Source: Dehalococcoidia bacterium
GTDB lineage: Bacteria; Chloroflexota; Dehalococcoidia; Dehalococcoidales; JAUWYK01
DNA: 31,381 nt
Direction of reading: 5' to 3'
Assembly: GCA_030615865.1 (NCBI GenBank)
Contig: JAUWYK010000012.1
Span: forward strand, 1-31,381
Positions 6,502-15,136 of this stretch are shown here, piece by piece. The first letter of the stretch is position 1; each line of letters starts with the position of its first letter. The notes beneath the pieces are model-generated. The model saw only the letters and a program-made list of their open reading frames with translations, was not told the DNA's origin and did no database searches. The translations under genes and the position numbers were made by a program.

Positions 6502-8550
6502 TCAAATCTTCTTTATTCTACATAGCAGGGCTTTAAGCTGGGTATAGCCGGTAACCGGGTCACGGGGTTCTAGTTCGGTTAATATGTTGACGTTAGCCTG
6601 AGCCCAGCCGTGAGGGACACTAACCACCTTAGGCAGTAGGTCTTCGGTTGTCCTGACCTTGATTTTTATTTCTCCTTTTCTTGTCTCTACTGCCATGATG
6701 TCGCCATCAGCAATGCCGTACTCGGTGGCGGTATCAGGGTGAACCTCAGCTATTGGCTCAGGGGCTGACTGCCGTAACCGGGGCACATTTCTAAACTGGG
6801 TGTGGGTGTATTCCTGGACTCGGGTACCAGTAGTTAGAATCAGCGGATATTCCTGAGCCAGCTCCGGACTGCTAACCGGGCTCTGGCTGGGCTCAATATG
6901 GACTGGTAGCGGGTCATAGCCATGCTCGGCTAGTGTTTCCGAGTAAATCTCAATCTTCCCTGAGGGTGTTCTGAATTCGCCTTTTTGGCACATATCATAT
7001 TTTTTATCAGCAAAGAAGACGCCTTCAGGGTTTTGCTCGGTTAGCTGCTTAATAGTTAATCCGGTCGGTTTTAGCCAGTGCTCAACTACTTCTTCATCGG
7101 TTTGCCATGGGAAGAGGTCTTCGTATCCCATTTTTCTACCCAGTTCACACCAGAACTTCCAGTCAGGCCAGCATTCTCCCAGTGGCTGTATCACTCTCTT
7201 GCGGAGAATAGTATAGGGCATACCGCTGGTGACTGCATAAACGTAGCCCACCCCGCTCCTTTCCATAAAAGAGCAGGCAGGGAGTACAATATCAGCCATC
7301 TCGGCAGTTTTGGTCATAAATAGGTCTATAACCACCAGAAAATCCAGCTTCTCCAATGCCTGCTTAGTTTTGGTAGAATCTGGCAAAGTAAGTGCCGGAT
7401 TACCGCCGGTAACAATTAGTGCTTTGATAGGATATGGCTTTTCGGTAAGCACTGTATCGGCAAAATACATTGCCTGACCGTAGGGAGCGGTTCTGCCCCA
7501 CAGGCGGTAGAACAGGGGGTGCTCAGCAGCGCCAATAGGGTCTTCTTCTACCTTGATGTGGAGACTGCCCAGTTGCGGGAAGGGGACAGCAACCCAACCA
7601 CCAGGGACATCAATATTTCCGGTAACTACCTGTAGTATAGAGAATGCTCGGCTATTTTGTAGGCCGTTTATATGCTGGTCCATAGAGTTAATACCCTGAA
7701 TGATGGAGGCTGACTCGGCGCCGGCAAATATTCGAGCAATCCTCTTTATATCTGAGGCTGGAACCCAGGTTATCTCTTCTACCTTCTGCGGTGGATATTG
7801 CTTAACATGCTCCTTCAGCTTGTCAAAGCCGACAGTATATTTTTCAATGAATTCCTTATCGTAGAGGTTTTCTGATATGATGACATTTAGCATACCCAGG
7901 GCCAGGGCACAGTCCGTTCCCGGTCTTATCTGGATGTGTATCCCCCTTTTTGCCAGTGGTGTCCGGTTTGGGTTAATTACGATTAAGCTTAGCCCATTAT
8001 CTAGGGCTTCATAGATTTTCATGGCTAGTGGTAGCTTTGAATTATCCGGGTCGTGCCCCCACAGGATAATGCATTTAGCCTTTTCTGGTTCTTCCAGCAG
8101 GAAGGTGCCGAATGTTAGTTGATGAGCCAGGATACGGGAGCGATAGCAGTTGCTTTCCACAGACAGGAAGTTTGGTGTGCCATAAGCGCCACGAAACCGG
8201 CGGGCAAAAGCTGCCAGCTCATAGTTTTCCACCCCAATAGAGCCACAATAAATAGCTAGAGCATGGGCACCATACTTGTCCTTAATTTGCTGTAACTTAC
8301 CGGCTATAGTATCCAGTGCCTCATCCCAGGAAATTCTCTCCCAGCCTCCGTTTATCCTTTTCATAGGGTATCTCAGGCGGTCTGGGGAATAGATGTAGTC
8401 CACCAGTTGCTTACCCCTGGGGCACAAGACACCCTGGTTTAGCGGGTGCTCGGTCATACCTTCTACCTTGACCAATTTGCCGCCTTCAACATAGGCGTTT
8501 ATGCCACACCCCCAGACACACAATATACAATCGGTCTTAATCACTTCCAT
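6502..8550 (-). CDS. Molybdopterin-dependent oxidoreductase, DMSO reductase superfamily
   Basis: This 682-residue enzyme binds a Mo/W-bis(pterin) cofactor. The N-terminal [4Fe-4S] ligands are Cys8, Cys11, Cys15 and Cys43 (CILCVWGC and GVLCPRGK). The molybdopterin core follows, with ESNCYRS placing a likely Cys ligand to the metal at about residue 135. A dinucleotide-binding domain occupies the last 120 residues or so (LILTTGTRVQEYTHTQFRNV). There is no Tat signal, so it is probably cytoplasmic. No Fe-S or membrane subunit is adjacent, so the electron partner and substrate are unknown. Formate dehydrogenase-, thiosulfate reductase- and hydratase-like members all share this layout. The start ATG follows GGAGACAT. 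It is divergent from an acyl-CoA ligase (about 125 bases between them). Confidence 0.93.
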   Translation of the reverse strand: MEVIKTDCILCVWGCGINAYVEGGKLVKVEGMTEHPLNQGVLCPRGKQLVDYIYSPDRLRYPMKRINGGWERISWDEALDTIAGKLQQIKDKYGAHALAIYCGSIGVENYELAAFARRFRGAYGTPNFLSVESNCYRSRILAHQLTFGTFLLEEPEKAKCIILWGHDPDNSKLPLAMKIYEALDNGLSLIVINPNRTPLAKRGIHIQIRPGTDCALALGMLNVIISENLYDKEFIEKYTVGFDKLKEHVKQYPPQKVEEITWVPASDIKRIARIFAGAESASIIQGINSMDQHINGLQNSRAFSILQVVTGNIDVPGGWVAVPFPQLGSLHIKVEEDPIGAAEHPLFYRLWGRTAPYGQAMYFADTVLTEKPYPIKALIVTGGNPALTLPDSTKTKQALEKLDFLVVIDLFMTKTAEMADIVLPACSFMERSGVGYVYAVTSGMPYTILRKRVIQPLGECWPDWKFWCELGRKMGYEDLFPWQTDEEVVEHWLKPTGLTIKQLTEQNPEGVFFADKKYDMCQKGEFRTPSGKIEIYSETLAEHGYDPLPVHIEPSQSPVSSPELAQEYPLILTTGTRVQEYTHTQFRNVPRLRQSAPEPIAEVHPDTATEYGIADGDIMAVETRKGEIKIKVRTTEDLLPKVVSVPHGWAQANVNILTELEPRDPVTGYTQLKALLCRIKKI

Positions 8551-8635
8551 AGCTTATGTCTCCGATATAGCTAATTCTAGCAGAAGACGGTGACTTTTCA
8601 AAGTGTTTTGCCTTTTCTTTTACCTGGGGCTGAGA

Positions 8636-8641
8636 TATAAT
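8636..8641 (+). promoter_or_regulatory. Candidate -10 element for the second acyl-CoA ligase
   Basis: A perfect TATAAT lies 35 bases before the ATG at 8676 in the divergent spacer. The region 16-18 bases upstream is only T-rich, with no good -35 box, so this is tentative. Confidence 0.35.
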
Positions 8642-8675
8642 TCCACCAGATAACTTCAGGTCAAAGGAGGTTGTG

Positions 8676-10199
8676 ATGCTACTAGGCGATATTATGCGGC
8701 TGAATGCGATGAAGTTTCCCGACAAGACAGCACTGGTGTTTAAGGACATCAGGCTAAGTTACCTGGAACTCAATCGCCGGGTGAACCGTCTGGCTAATGC
8801 CCTGCTCGGTATTGGCGTTGAGCCCGGGGACAGAGTAGCTGTGCTGGCTGATAATTGTTCCCAGTATGTGGAGGTATATTTCGCCACTTCTAAGGGTGGC
8901 ATGGTAGTGGTGCCGATTAATAATTCCCTTGATGCTGAAGGGATGACCTATATTGTGAGTGACTCCGGGGCAAATACTATTGTCTTTGGCGAGAACTATG
9001 TAGACACCATCAACTCTCTGCGCCCCGGGTTGAAAACGGTTAGAAATTACATTGCTATTGGTGAGGCGCCAGGAGCAGAGAGCTATGATAAGCTGCTCTC
9101 AAGCTATCCTGACGACGAGCCTGAGGTAGCCATTGATGAGGATGATACTGCCTGGCTTTTATATACCAGCGGCACCACCGGTCCACCCAAGGGGGTGATG
9201 CTGAACCATAATAGTCAGATTGTGGACTCGGCCAATACACTTCTGACCTGTTTTCCAATAAACCGGAGCGATATCCACTTGGTTATTCTGCCCCTTTTTC
9301 ATATTGGCTCTCTGTGGCATATGAGGTGTCATTTCTATATGGGTAACACCACTGTGTTGATGGATGCTCGTGACCCCAAGCTGATTCTGGAGACTATTGA
9401 GCGGGAGAAGGTGACCACTATGTGCTTTGTGCCGCCGATGATAGTTCCGATAGTTAATCACCCCGATATTGAAAAGTATGACGTTAGCAGCATGCGGATA
9501 ATGATATATTCCGGGGCGCCATTGCCCGAAGGGCTACAGCGGCGGCTGAACCAGATTTTTGGCGACATAATCATTCAGGTTTATGCCTTAACTGAAGGCG
9601 GCCCAGCTATTGTCATGCCGCCACTAATGGAGGGTCCGTGGCAGGAGGTGAAAAGAGCGGGTTCCTGTGGCAAAGAGGTGATTAATGTTGAGGTAAAGCT
9701 GGTCAATGAAGAGGGTAAGGACTGTGCCCCGGGGGAGGTTGGGGAGATACTAGCCAGGGGCGATAATATAATGAAAGGCTACTGGAATATGCCTGAGGAA
9801 ACTGCCAAGACGCTGGAGGGTGGTTATCTGCATACCGGTGATTTGGCAACAAGGGATGAGGAAGGCTACTACTATATCACCGGCAGGAAGAAGGACACCA
9901 TTACCAGCGCCGGCAAACCAGTATATTCACCAGAAATAGAGAATGTGATGTCGTTGCACCCAGCTATTTCCGAGGTGGCGGTGATAGGGGTTCCCGATAA
10001 AGAGCTGGGCGAGGCAGTAAAGGCGGTGGTGGTATTAAGGACGGGAGAAAAGGCTACCGAAGAGGAGATAATTAACTGGTGCCAGGGCAGGCTTGACGAT
10101 TATAAGGTGCCAAGGTCGGTGCATATCATTGACCGCCTGCCTAAGACCCCCAGTGGCAAGATACTAAAGCACATATTGCGGGAAAGGTATAGCAAATAG
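8676..10199 (+). CDS. Acyl-CoA ligase, AMP-forming (second copy)
   Basis: This protein of about 507 residues belongs to the ANL adenylating superfamily. The phosphate loop YTSGTTGPPKG is at about residues 164-174 and A10 is TPSGKILK with catalytic Lys near 496. In the A8 region the usual GGENVYP is replaced by SAGKPVYS, which may alter the hinge or thioester-forming step. AAAGGAGG (8663-8670) is five bases from ATG 8676; a GTG three bases earlier is less well spaced. The gene is divergent from a molybdopterin oxidoreductase, suggesting activation of an acid that feeds or leaves that redox step. It ends five bases from the convergent serS stop. It is clearly diverged from the ligase at 318-1904, so it is not a recent duplicate. 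Confidence 0.92.
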   Translation: MLLGDIMRLNAMKFPDKTALVFKDIRLSYLELNRRVNRLANALLGIGVEPGDRVAVLADNCSQYVEVYFATSKGGMVVVPINNSLDAEGMTYIVSDSGANTIVFGENYVDTINSLRPGLKTVRNYIAIGEAPGAESYDKLLSSYPDDEPEVAIDEDDTAWLLYTSGTTGPPKGVMLNHNSQIVDSANTLLTCFPINRSDIHLVILPLFHIGSLWHMRCHFYMGNTTVLMDARDPKLILETIEREKVTTMCFVPPMIVPIVNHPDIEKYDVSSMRIMIYSGAPLPEGLQRRLNQIFGDIIIQVYALTEGGPAIVMPPLMEGPWQEVKRAGSCGKEVINVEVKLVNEEGKDCAPGEVGEILARGDNIMKGYWNMPEETAKTLEGGYLHTGDLATRDEEGYYYITGRKKDTITSAGKPVYSPEIENVMSLHPAISEVAVIGVPDKELGEAVKAVVVLRTGEKATEEEIINWCQGRLDDYKVPRSVHIIDRLPKTPSGKILKHILRERYSK

Positions 10200-10203
10200 G
10201 CTT

Positions 10204-11445
10204 CTATCTAATCACCTTTTGCCCCACATAGGGCTGGAGCACTTCAGGGATTAAGATGCTGCCTTCAGCCTGCTGGTAGTTCTCCATTATGGCAATCATG
10301 ACTCTGGGCAGGGCTAGCCCTGAGCCATTAAGGGTATGGGCAAACTGGGGCTTGGATTCGGGGGAGGGGCGGTAGCGGATGTCGGCTCTTCTGGCTTGAA
10401 AATCGCCGCAGTTGGAGCAGGAGCTTACCTCTAACCACTCACCACAGCCCGGAGCCCACATTTCAATGTCATAGGATTTTTGGGAGGCAAAGCCTAAATC
10501 AGCGGTGCAAAGCTGTTTCATCCGGTAAGGAAGCCCTAGCCTCTGGCAGACCTGCTCGGCATCATTTACCAGTTTCTCCAGCTCCTGGTCGGAAGTGGCT
10601 GGCTCAGTGAATTTGTAAAGCTCAACCTTATCAAACTGGTGCCCTCGCTTTATGCCCCGAGTATCCTTTCCTGCCGACATTTTCTCGCGGCGAAAACAGG
10701 CAGTAGAGGCGACATAATAGATAGGCAGGATTCCTGGCGATATAATTTCATCACGGTGGAGGTTGGTGATTGGCACCTCAGCCGTAGGCACGAACCAGAA
10801 GTCATCCTCTTCATCGTGATATAGAGTATCGGCAAATTTAGGCAGGTTGCCAGAGCCTACCATACATTCCCTCTTGACCATAAATGGCGGGTATACTTCA
10901 TTGTAACCGTGTTCGGTGGTATGCAGGTCGAGCATGAAGGAGATGAGGGCTCTTTGCAGTCGGGCGCCTAGCCCCTTGAGTACATAGAAGCGGGTGCCTG
11001 ATAGCTTTACCCCTCTTTCAAAGTCAATGATGCCCAGAGTTTCGCCCAGTTTCCAGTGGGGGACTGGCTCGAAATCAAAGCTTCTCGGCTCTCCCCAGGA
11101 GCGCACCACGACGTTGTCAGTTTCGTCTGCTCCTACCGGCACCGTTGGCTGGGGGATATTGGGTACCTGGAGCAGGAGCTCTTCCAGTTGATTGTCTAGG
11201 CTTCTGACCTCTTCCTCTAGCGCCTTTATCTTAGCCCGTAGACCACGCCCCTCATCGGTAGAGACCATTTTCTTTTCTCGGGCAGCCTCTTTTCGGGCAT
11301 GCCTGAATCCGTCAAGCTCAAGCATGTTCTGGCGGCGCTCACCATCAAGTCGCAAAATCTCGTCCAGCGGAGCCGTATCCTGACGGTTGGCTACTGCCTG
11401 CCGCACCAGGTCTATATTTTCTCGGATAAACTTCAGGTCAAGCAT
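10204..11445 (-). CDS. serS: Seryl-tRNA synthetase
   Basis: This 413-residue class II synthetase charges tRNA-Ser. An N-terminal coiled-coil arm (about residues 30-100, charged and Leu-rich, including ALEEEVRSLDNQLEELL) contacts the long variable arm of tRNA-Ser. Motif 2 includes CFRREKMSAGKDTRGIKRGHQF. Motif 3 includes NGSGLALPRVMIAIMENYQ. Length is typical for the bacterial enzyme. It is the last gene of a leftward series after lysS, separated from it by a repeat-bearing spacer of 114 bases. It converges on the second acyl-CoA ligase with four bases between the stops. The ATG at 11445 fits the family N terminus MLDLKFIREN. Confidence 0.98.
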   Translation of the reverse strand: MLDLKFIRENIDLVRQAVANRQDTAPLDEILRLDGERRQNMLELDGFRHARKEAAREKKMVSTDEGRGLRAKIKALEEEVRSLDNQLEELLLQVPNIPQPTVPVGADETDNVVVRSWGEPRSFDFEPVPHWKLGETLGIIDFERGVKLSGTRFYVLKGLGARLQRALISFMLDLHTTEHGYNEVYPPFMVKRECMVGSGNLPKFADTLYHDEEDDFWFVPTAEVPITNLHRDEIISPGILPIYYVASTACFRREKMSAGKDTRGIKRGHQFDKVELYKFTEPATSDQELEKLVNDAEQVCQRLGLPYRMKQLCTADLGFASQKSYDIEMWAPGCGEWLEVSSCSNCGDFQARRADIRYRPSPESKPQFAHTLNGSGLALPRVMIAIMENYQQAEGSILIPEVLQPYVGQKVIR

Positions 11446-11453
11446 AGATTATT

Positions 11454-11548
11454 TATTAACCCTCCCCCTTTATCCCCCTCTCCATGATATGGATATATAT
11501 TCCTATCATGAGGGGGAGGTATAGGCTTTGAAGGGGCTTCGCCCCTCT
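11454..11548 (+). repeat. Dispersed intergenic hairpin repeat, copy 1
   Basis: This element of about 95 bp begins TTATTAACCCTCCCCCTTTA. An imperfect hairpin with arms CATGATA and TATCATG, flanked by C-rich and G-rich strands, lies at about 11475-11519. A second hairpin, AGGGGC-TTC-GCCCCT, lies at 11532-11546. It closely matches 24202-24296 (opposite orientation) and 14376-14476 (same orientation). It fills most of the lysS-serS spacer, where the hairpins could end or attenuate transcription or protect the mRNA. Confidence 0.8.
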
Positions 11549-11559
11549 TTAACGCTCGT

Positions 11560-13044
11560 TTATGTTTTCTCCTTTAACTGAGGGAACAGGATTACCTGGC
11601 GGATTGATTGCTGACCGGTTAACAGCATTACCAGGCGGTCGATGCCAACCCCCAGCCCGCCGGTGGGGGGCATACCATATTCTAGTGCCAGCAGGAAATC
11701 TTGGTCAATGGTCTCCACCACCTCACCTTCTGCCTTGCTGCGTTCCTTCTGCTGCTGAAGGAAGCGCTGCCTCTGCTCTACAGGGTCGTTGAGTTCGGTG
11801 AAAGCGTTGGCAATTTCCATTCCGCCGGCAAAGGCTTCAAAACGCTCAACCACGCGGTCATTATCAGGCTTTGTCTTGGCCAGGGGCGACATTGAAACCG
11901 GATAGTCTAAAACGAAGGTGGGCTGTATTAAATTTGGCTCGACAAAGGTTGAAATAAGCTCATCAACTAGCCGCGCCCAGTTCTTCTGGGGGTCGACCTC
12001 TAACCCGAGCTCCCGCATCTTAGCCCTCAGCGAAGGGGCCTTGGGATATTGCACAAAATCAATGCCACTATATTCCTTAACCGCATTGAGCAGACTAATG
12101 CGCTGCCACGGTGGCTTTAAGTTTATGATACTGTCACCGAACTTAATCTTAGTTTTACCCAGCACCTGCTGACTAACCTTAGATACCATCTCCTCCAGCA
12201 TATTCATTACATCGTTATAGTCGGCATAGGCTTCGTAGCTTTCAAGCATGGTGAACTCGGGATTGTGCTTGGTGGAGATGCCTTCGTTGCGGAAGGTGCG
12301 ACCCAGCTCGTAGACTTTATCAAAACCACCTATAATCAGTCGCTTAAGATGGAGTTCATGGGCAATGCGCAGGTAGAAATCCTGGTCAAGTGCGTGGTAG
12401 TGGGTGATAAAGGGGTGGGCTAGGGCACCGCCGGCTGATGGCTGCAGCACTGGCGTTTCCGCTTCCAAAAATCCGCGCTGGTTGAGGAATTGGCGTATGG
12501 CGGTAATAACCTGACCTCGCACCTGGAAAATTCGTTTAACATCGGTATTGGCGATGAGGTCTAGGTATCGTTGCCGGTATCGCTTGTCTACATCGCTAAG
12601 CCCGTGCCACTTTTCGGGTAGGGGCTGGAGCGACTTAGCCAGCAGGGTGAATTTTTCTACCTCAAGGGTAGGTTCGCCACTCTTTGTCCGGAAAAGCCTG
12701 CCGCTAGCTCCGATAATATCACCGATATCTATATCCTTAAGTAATTTGTAGTCTGCTTCACCGAGAAGGTCGCTATGGAAATATAGCTGAATCTTTCCTG
12801 AGCTATCGTGGATATCAAGAAATGAGGCTTTACCCATAGGTCGGTTGGCCATAATTCGTCCGGCAATATTAACTACTGACGCCTCTGTTTTACCTGAGTC
12901 CTCTTGCTGCTTGAGTAGAGCTATGGCTTGTTGTGTAGTGTGGCTGCGGTGATAGCCATAGGGGTAAGGGTTAATGCCACGCCCACGAATTCGGTCAAGC
13001 TTTTTCCGTCGCTGTTGAATTATTCGGTCTAATCTGGATGTCAT
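11560..13044 (-). CDS. lysS: Lysyl-tRNA synthetase, class II
   Basis: This 494-residue enzyme attaches lysine to tRNA-Lys. An N-terminal OB-fold anticodon-binding domain (about residues 55-145, with VNIAGRIMANRPMGKASFLD) precedes the class II core. Motif 2 is in YELGRTFRNEGISTKHNPEF. Motif 3 is in PPTGGLGVGIDRLVMLL near the C terminus. Length is normal. The first 50 bases overlap the 3' end of recO in another frame. AGGGGACA (about 13053-13060) supports the ATG at 13044, and the conserved N-terminal helix would be cut by a later start, so the overlap looks genuine. Translational coupling to recO is likely. Confidence 0.98.
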   Translation of the reverse strand: MTSRLDRIIQQRRKKLDRIRGRGINPYPYGYHRSHTTQQAIALLKQQEDSGKTEASVVNIAGRIMANRPMGKASFLDIHDSSGKIQLYFHSDLLGEADYKLLKDIDIGDIIGASGRLFRTKSGEPTLEVEKFTLLAKSLQPLPEKWHGLSDVDKRYRQRYLDLIANTDVKRIFQVRGQVITAIRQFLNQRGFLEAETPVLQPSAGGALAHPFITHYHALDQDFYLRIAHELHLKRLIIGGFDKVYELGRTFRNEGISTKHNPEFTMLESYEAYADYNDVMNMLEEMVSKVSQQVLGKTKIKFGDSIINLKPPWQRISLLNAVKEYSGIDFVQYPKAPSLRAKMRELGLEVDPQKNWARLVDELISTFVEPNLIQPTFVLDYPVSMSPLAKTKPDNDRVVERFEAFAGGMEIANAFTELNDPVEQRQRFLQQQKERSKAEGEVVETIDQDFLLALEYGMPPTGGLGVGIDRLVMLLTGQQSIRQVILFPQLKEKT

Positions 13045-13804
13045 CAGTTTGTCCCCTTAAAGTATCAAGCCAGGCGGCTGATTTTACTTCTCGTTCTAGG
13101 AGGTATTTAAGGTACTCTTTCATCACCTCCTCTAACTCGTGAGACAGCCCCCGGTCTATTTTTAGCCTGCTGGCGGTATTATAGTCGCTACCCTGGAGTA
13201 ATCTTAACACTTTTTGACCGTTAACTGAAACAGGGTAGGTCAAAGTTTGGCTCTGGCTGCAATTGGGACACAGCATGCCACCAGCACTGGGGCAGAATGA
13301 GTTGGTGGTGGGCTTTAGTGATGAGCGGCAGGAGACACAGTGTTGGAGCTGGGGGCGGTAGCCAACCTCGTTGAGGAGGTGTAATTCAAAGTAACGCAGA
13401 ACCAGTTCATTATCGCCACCCTGACATAAGTGATGCATTGTCTCAAGCAGTAGTTGGAACAGGGGGTAATTTTCAATATGGTCGGCAGTGAATTGATTAA
13501 TTAACTCAGTGGCATAAAGACCACAGGAAGTAAGCCACAGGTCACTCTTCAGTGGCAGGAAGCTATTTATAGTCTGGCTCCCGGTTATGGTATCTAAATT
13601 CCGCCCCCTAGCTAGCGAAACCTGGCTGTGAGTAAGAAGCTCAAGGTGTCCCGACATCTTGCTTCTGGGGCGTCTGACCCCCTTGGCTACCGCCTGAATC
13701 TTACCCAGGTGTGGGGTGTAGAGGGTAAGGATTCTATCCGCCTCACCAAGCTTAGTCTTTTTAATAATGATTGCCTCAGTCTGGTAATTCCGCGGCTTAG
13801 ACAT
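12995..13804 (-). CDS. recO: DNA repair protein RecO
   Basis: This 269-residue RecO acts with RecR and RecF to load RecA at gaps and to anneal strands. The N-terminal OB-fold begins TEAIIIKKTKLGEADRILTL (about residues 9-28). A helical middle domain follows, then a C4 zinc site: CVSC and, after a spacer, CPNC. It lies in the leftward dnaX-recR-recO-lysS series. The spacer to the preceding exonuclease-like gene is 8 bases, and recO's 3' end overlaps lysS. The Shine-Dalgarno before ATG 13804 is weak, suggesting coupling to the upstream gene. Confidence 0.95.
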   Translation of the reverse strand: MSKPRNYQTEAIIIKKTKLGEADRILTLYTPHLGKIQAVAKGVRRPRSKMSGHLELLTHSQVSLARGRNLDTITGSQTINSFLPLKSDLWLTSCGLYATELINQFTADHIENYPLFQLLLETMHHLCQGGDNELVLRYFELHLLNEVGYRPQLQHCVSCRSSLKPTTNSFCPSAGGMLCPNCSQSQTLTYPVSVNGQKVLRLLQGSDYNTASRLKIDRGLSHELEEVMKEYLKYLLEREVKSAAWLDTLRGQTDDIQIRPNNSTATEKA

Positions 13805-13812
13805 TTGAACTA

Positions 13813-14355
13813 CTATTCTGGAACAAATTTTAAGTCTTCTGGTTTTCTAAATCCTTCTTTTATTAAAATGTCCTTCTCTTTTAAACAACATGCTCTATTG
13901 TGTGCTATTGCACTATTAAAGTCGCCCACTTCCCACGCTTTCATACATAGGTACCCATTATCAAAAAATGGGTCGTCATAGTTGGGGATACCCAAACGTT
14001 TACGGGCTTTTGCCTTAGATTCATGTCCCCTCTGGAGTTCTCCATCAAAACCAATCTTCTTACCAAGCTCATAAAACAAAACGCTTCTCTCAAACTCAGT
14101 ATTGAATGCGTAAAAGGGCCTTTCTAAGCCACCTATAATATCCTCTGTTTTTTCTTTTAGCTCGCTGATTGCCTCTATACCATTCGCACAGAATATTTGG
14201 AGAGCGCGTCTATTGATAAATCCAAAAATGACTAGCTGGATGTCCTTATATCGCCTTGAATCGGAGTATTCATTGAGAAATTCCCCAATAGTCTCAATAT
14301 CAATAATCGTTCCTTCAAAATTTGAACTTATATCTTCTTTGTGTTCTATTATCAC
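13813..14355 (-). CDS. Putative DEDD-type 3'-5' exonuclease-like protein (RNase H fold)
   Basis: I do not recognise a named family. This 180-residue protein shows a pattern suggestive of an RNase H-like exonuclease: TIIDIET supplies a D-x-E pair (Asp19, Glu21) as in Exo I, PFYAFNTEFER resembles Exo II with Glu where Asp is usual, and AIAHNRACCLKEKD resembles Exo III. The final catalytic Asp expected 4-5 residues after His152 is Cys, so activity is doubtful. The DNA is visibly more AT-rich than its neighbours. It sits between recR and recO, where most bacteria have nothing of this kind. The start is GTG with a good AGAGGAAGG upstream. A repeat copy lies just upstream at 14376-14491. Confidence 0.65.
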   Translation of the reverse strand: MIIEHKEDISSNFEGTIIDIETIGEFLNEYSDSRRYKDIQLVIFGFINRRALQIFCANGIEAISELKEKTEDIIGGLERPFYAFNTEFERSVLFYELGKKIGFDGELQRGHESKAKARKRLGIPNYDDPFFDNGYLCMKAWEVGDFNSAIAHNRACCLKEKDILIKEGFRKPEDLKFVPE

Positions 14356-14375
14356 GATTGCCTTCCTCTTATTTG

Positions 14376-14491
14376 GCTTGAACCTCTCCCCCCTGTATCC
14401 CCCTCTCCATAATATGGATATGTATTCCTATCATGAGGAGGAAGTATGGCTACTGAAGAGGCTACCGCCCCTTCAATCTACCCTTTGATAA
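14376..14491 (+). repeat. Dispersed intergenic hairpin repeat, copy 2
   Basis: This copy begins GGCTTGAACCTCTCCCCCCT, then GTATCCCCCTCTCCATAATA, and carries TATCATGAGGAGG as the opposite arm. It aligns along its length with 11454-11548. The second hairpin is decayed (GAAGAGGCTACCGCCCC). The 3' end, CCCCTTCAATCTACCCTTTG, matches the degenerate element at 2801-2820. It fills the recR to exonuclease-like spacer. Confidence 0.75.
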
Positions 14492-14504
14492 ACGCCTTTG
14501 GGTC

Positions 14505-15116
14505 CTAAAACTCCTGCCTTCCTTCAATAGCTCTGGTGAGGGTAACATCATCGGCGTATTCCAGTTCGGTGCCGAAGGGGAGTCCGCGGGCAAGACGGGT
14601 AACCCGGGTGCCCAGGGGTGAAATCAGCTTGTTTAGATACATAGCGGTTTGTTCCCCCTCAAGGGTGGGGTTGGTAGCCAGGATGACCTCGCCTACCGAG
14701 CTACCCTGTAGCCGCTCCATAAGCTCTTTGATTCTTATATCGTCAGTCCCCACCCCTTCAGTTGGTGAGATGGCGCCGTGGAGCACATGATATAGCCCGT
14801 TATAAATCTTGGTATGCTCCAGAGCCAGGATATCCTGCGGCTGTTCCACAATGCAAATCTTACTACGGTCACGCTGGTTACTGCGACAGATGAGGCACGG
14901 CTCAGAATCGGTAACATTAAAACAAACAGAGCATAGAGTAGTCTTCTGTTTTAATGACAGGAGAGCCTCGGCTAAGAGCCTGGTCTGCTCCTCAGGTGCA
15001 CGAAGTAAATAATAGGTAAGCCGCTGGGCACTCTTGGGTCCTATGCCAGGTAGCTTGTTGAGTTCTTGGATGAGCTTGTATACTGCTTCGGCGGTAGGTA
15101 TGAGACCCTGGTTCAA
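14505..15116 (-). CDS. recR: Recombination mediator RecR
   Basis: This 203-residue protein forms a clamp on DNA and works with RecO in gap repair. A helix-hairpin-helix ([19 protein letters not shown], about residues 20-38) precedes a C4 zinc site (CSVC and CLIC). A Toprim domain follows ([14 protein letters not shown] and [15 protein letters not shown]). Length is typical. The start is TTG at 15116, eight bases after AAGGAGAG; no ATG or GTG fits the conserved N terminus. It lies 20 bases after ybaB and follows the classic dnaX-ybaB-recR order. Confidence 0.98.
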   Translation of the reverse strand: MNQGLIPTAEAVYKLIQELNKLPGIGPKSAQRLTYYLLRAPEEQTRLLAEALLSLKQKTTLCSVCFNVTDSEPCLICRSNQRDRSKICIVEQPQDILALEHTKIYNGLYHVLHGAISPTEGVGTDDIRIKELMERLQGSSVGEVILATNPTLEGEQTAMYLNKLISPLGTRVTRLARGLPFGTELEYADDVTLTRAIEGRQEF

Positions 15117-15136
15117 TGCTAGCTCTCCTTAAAATA

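Noticed and set aside
6502..8550. Acetylene hydratase as the identity of the molybdopterin enzyme
   Set aside because: In acetylene hydratase an essential Asp directly follows the second N-terminal cluster Cys, as I recall. The corresponding CVWGC region here has Val/Trp, so the name is not supported.
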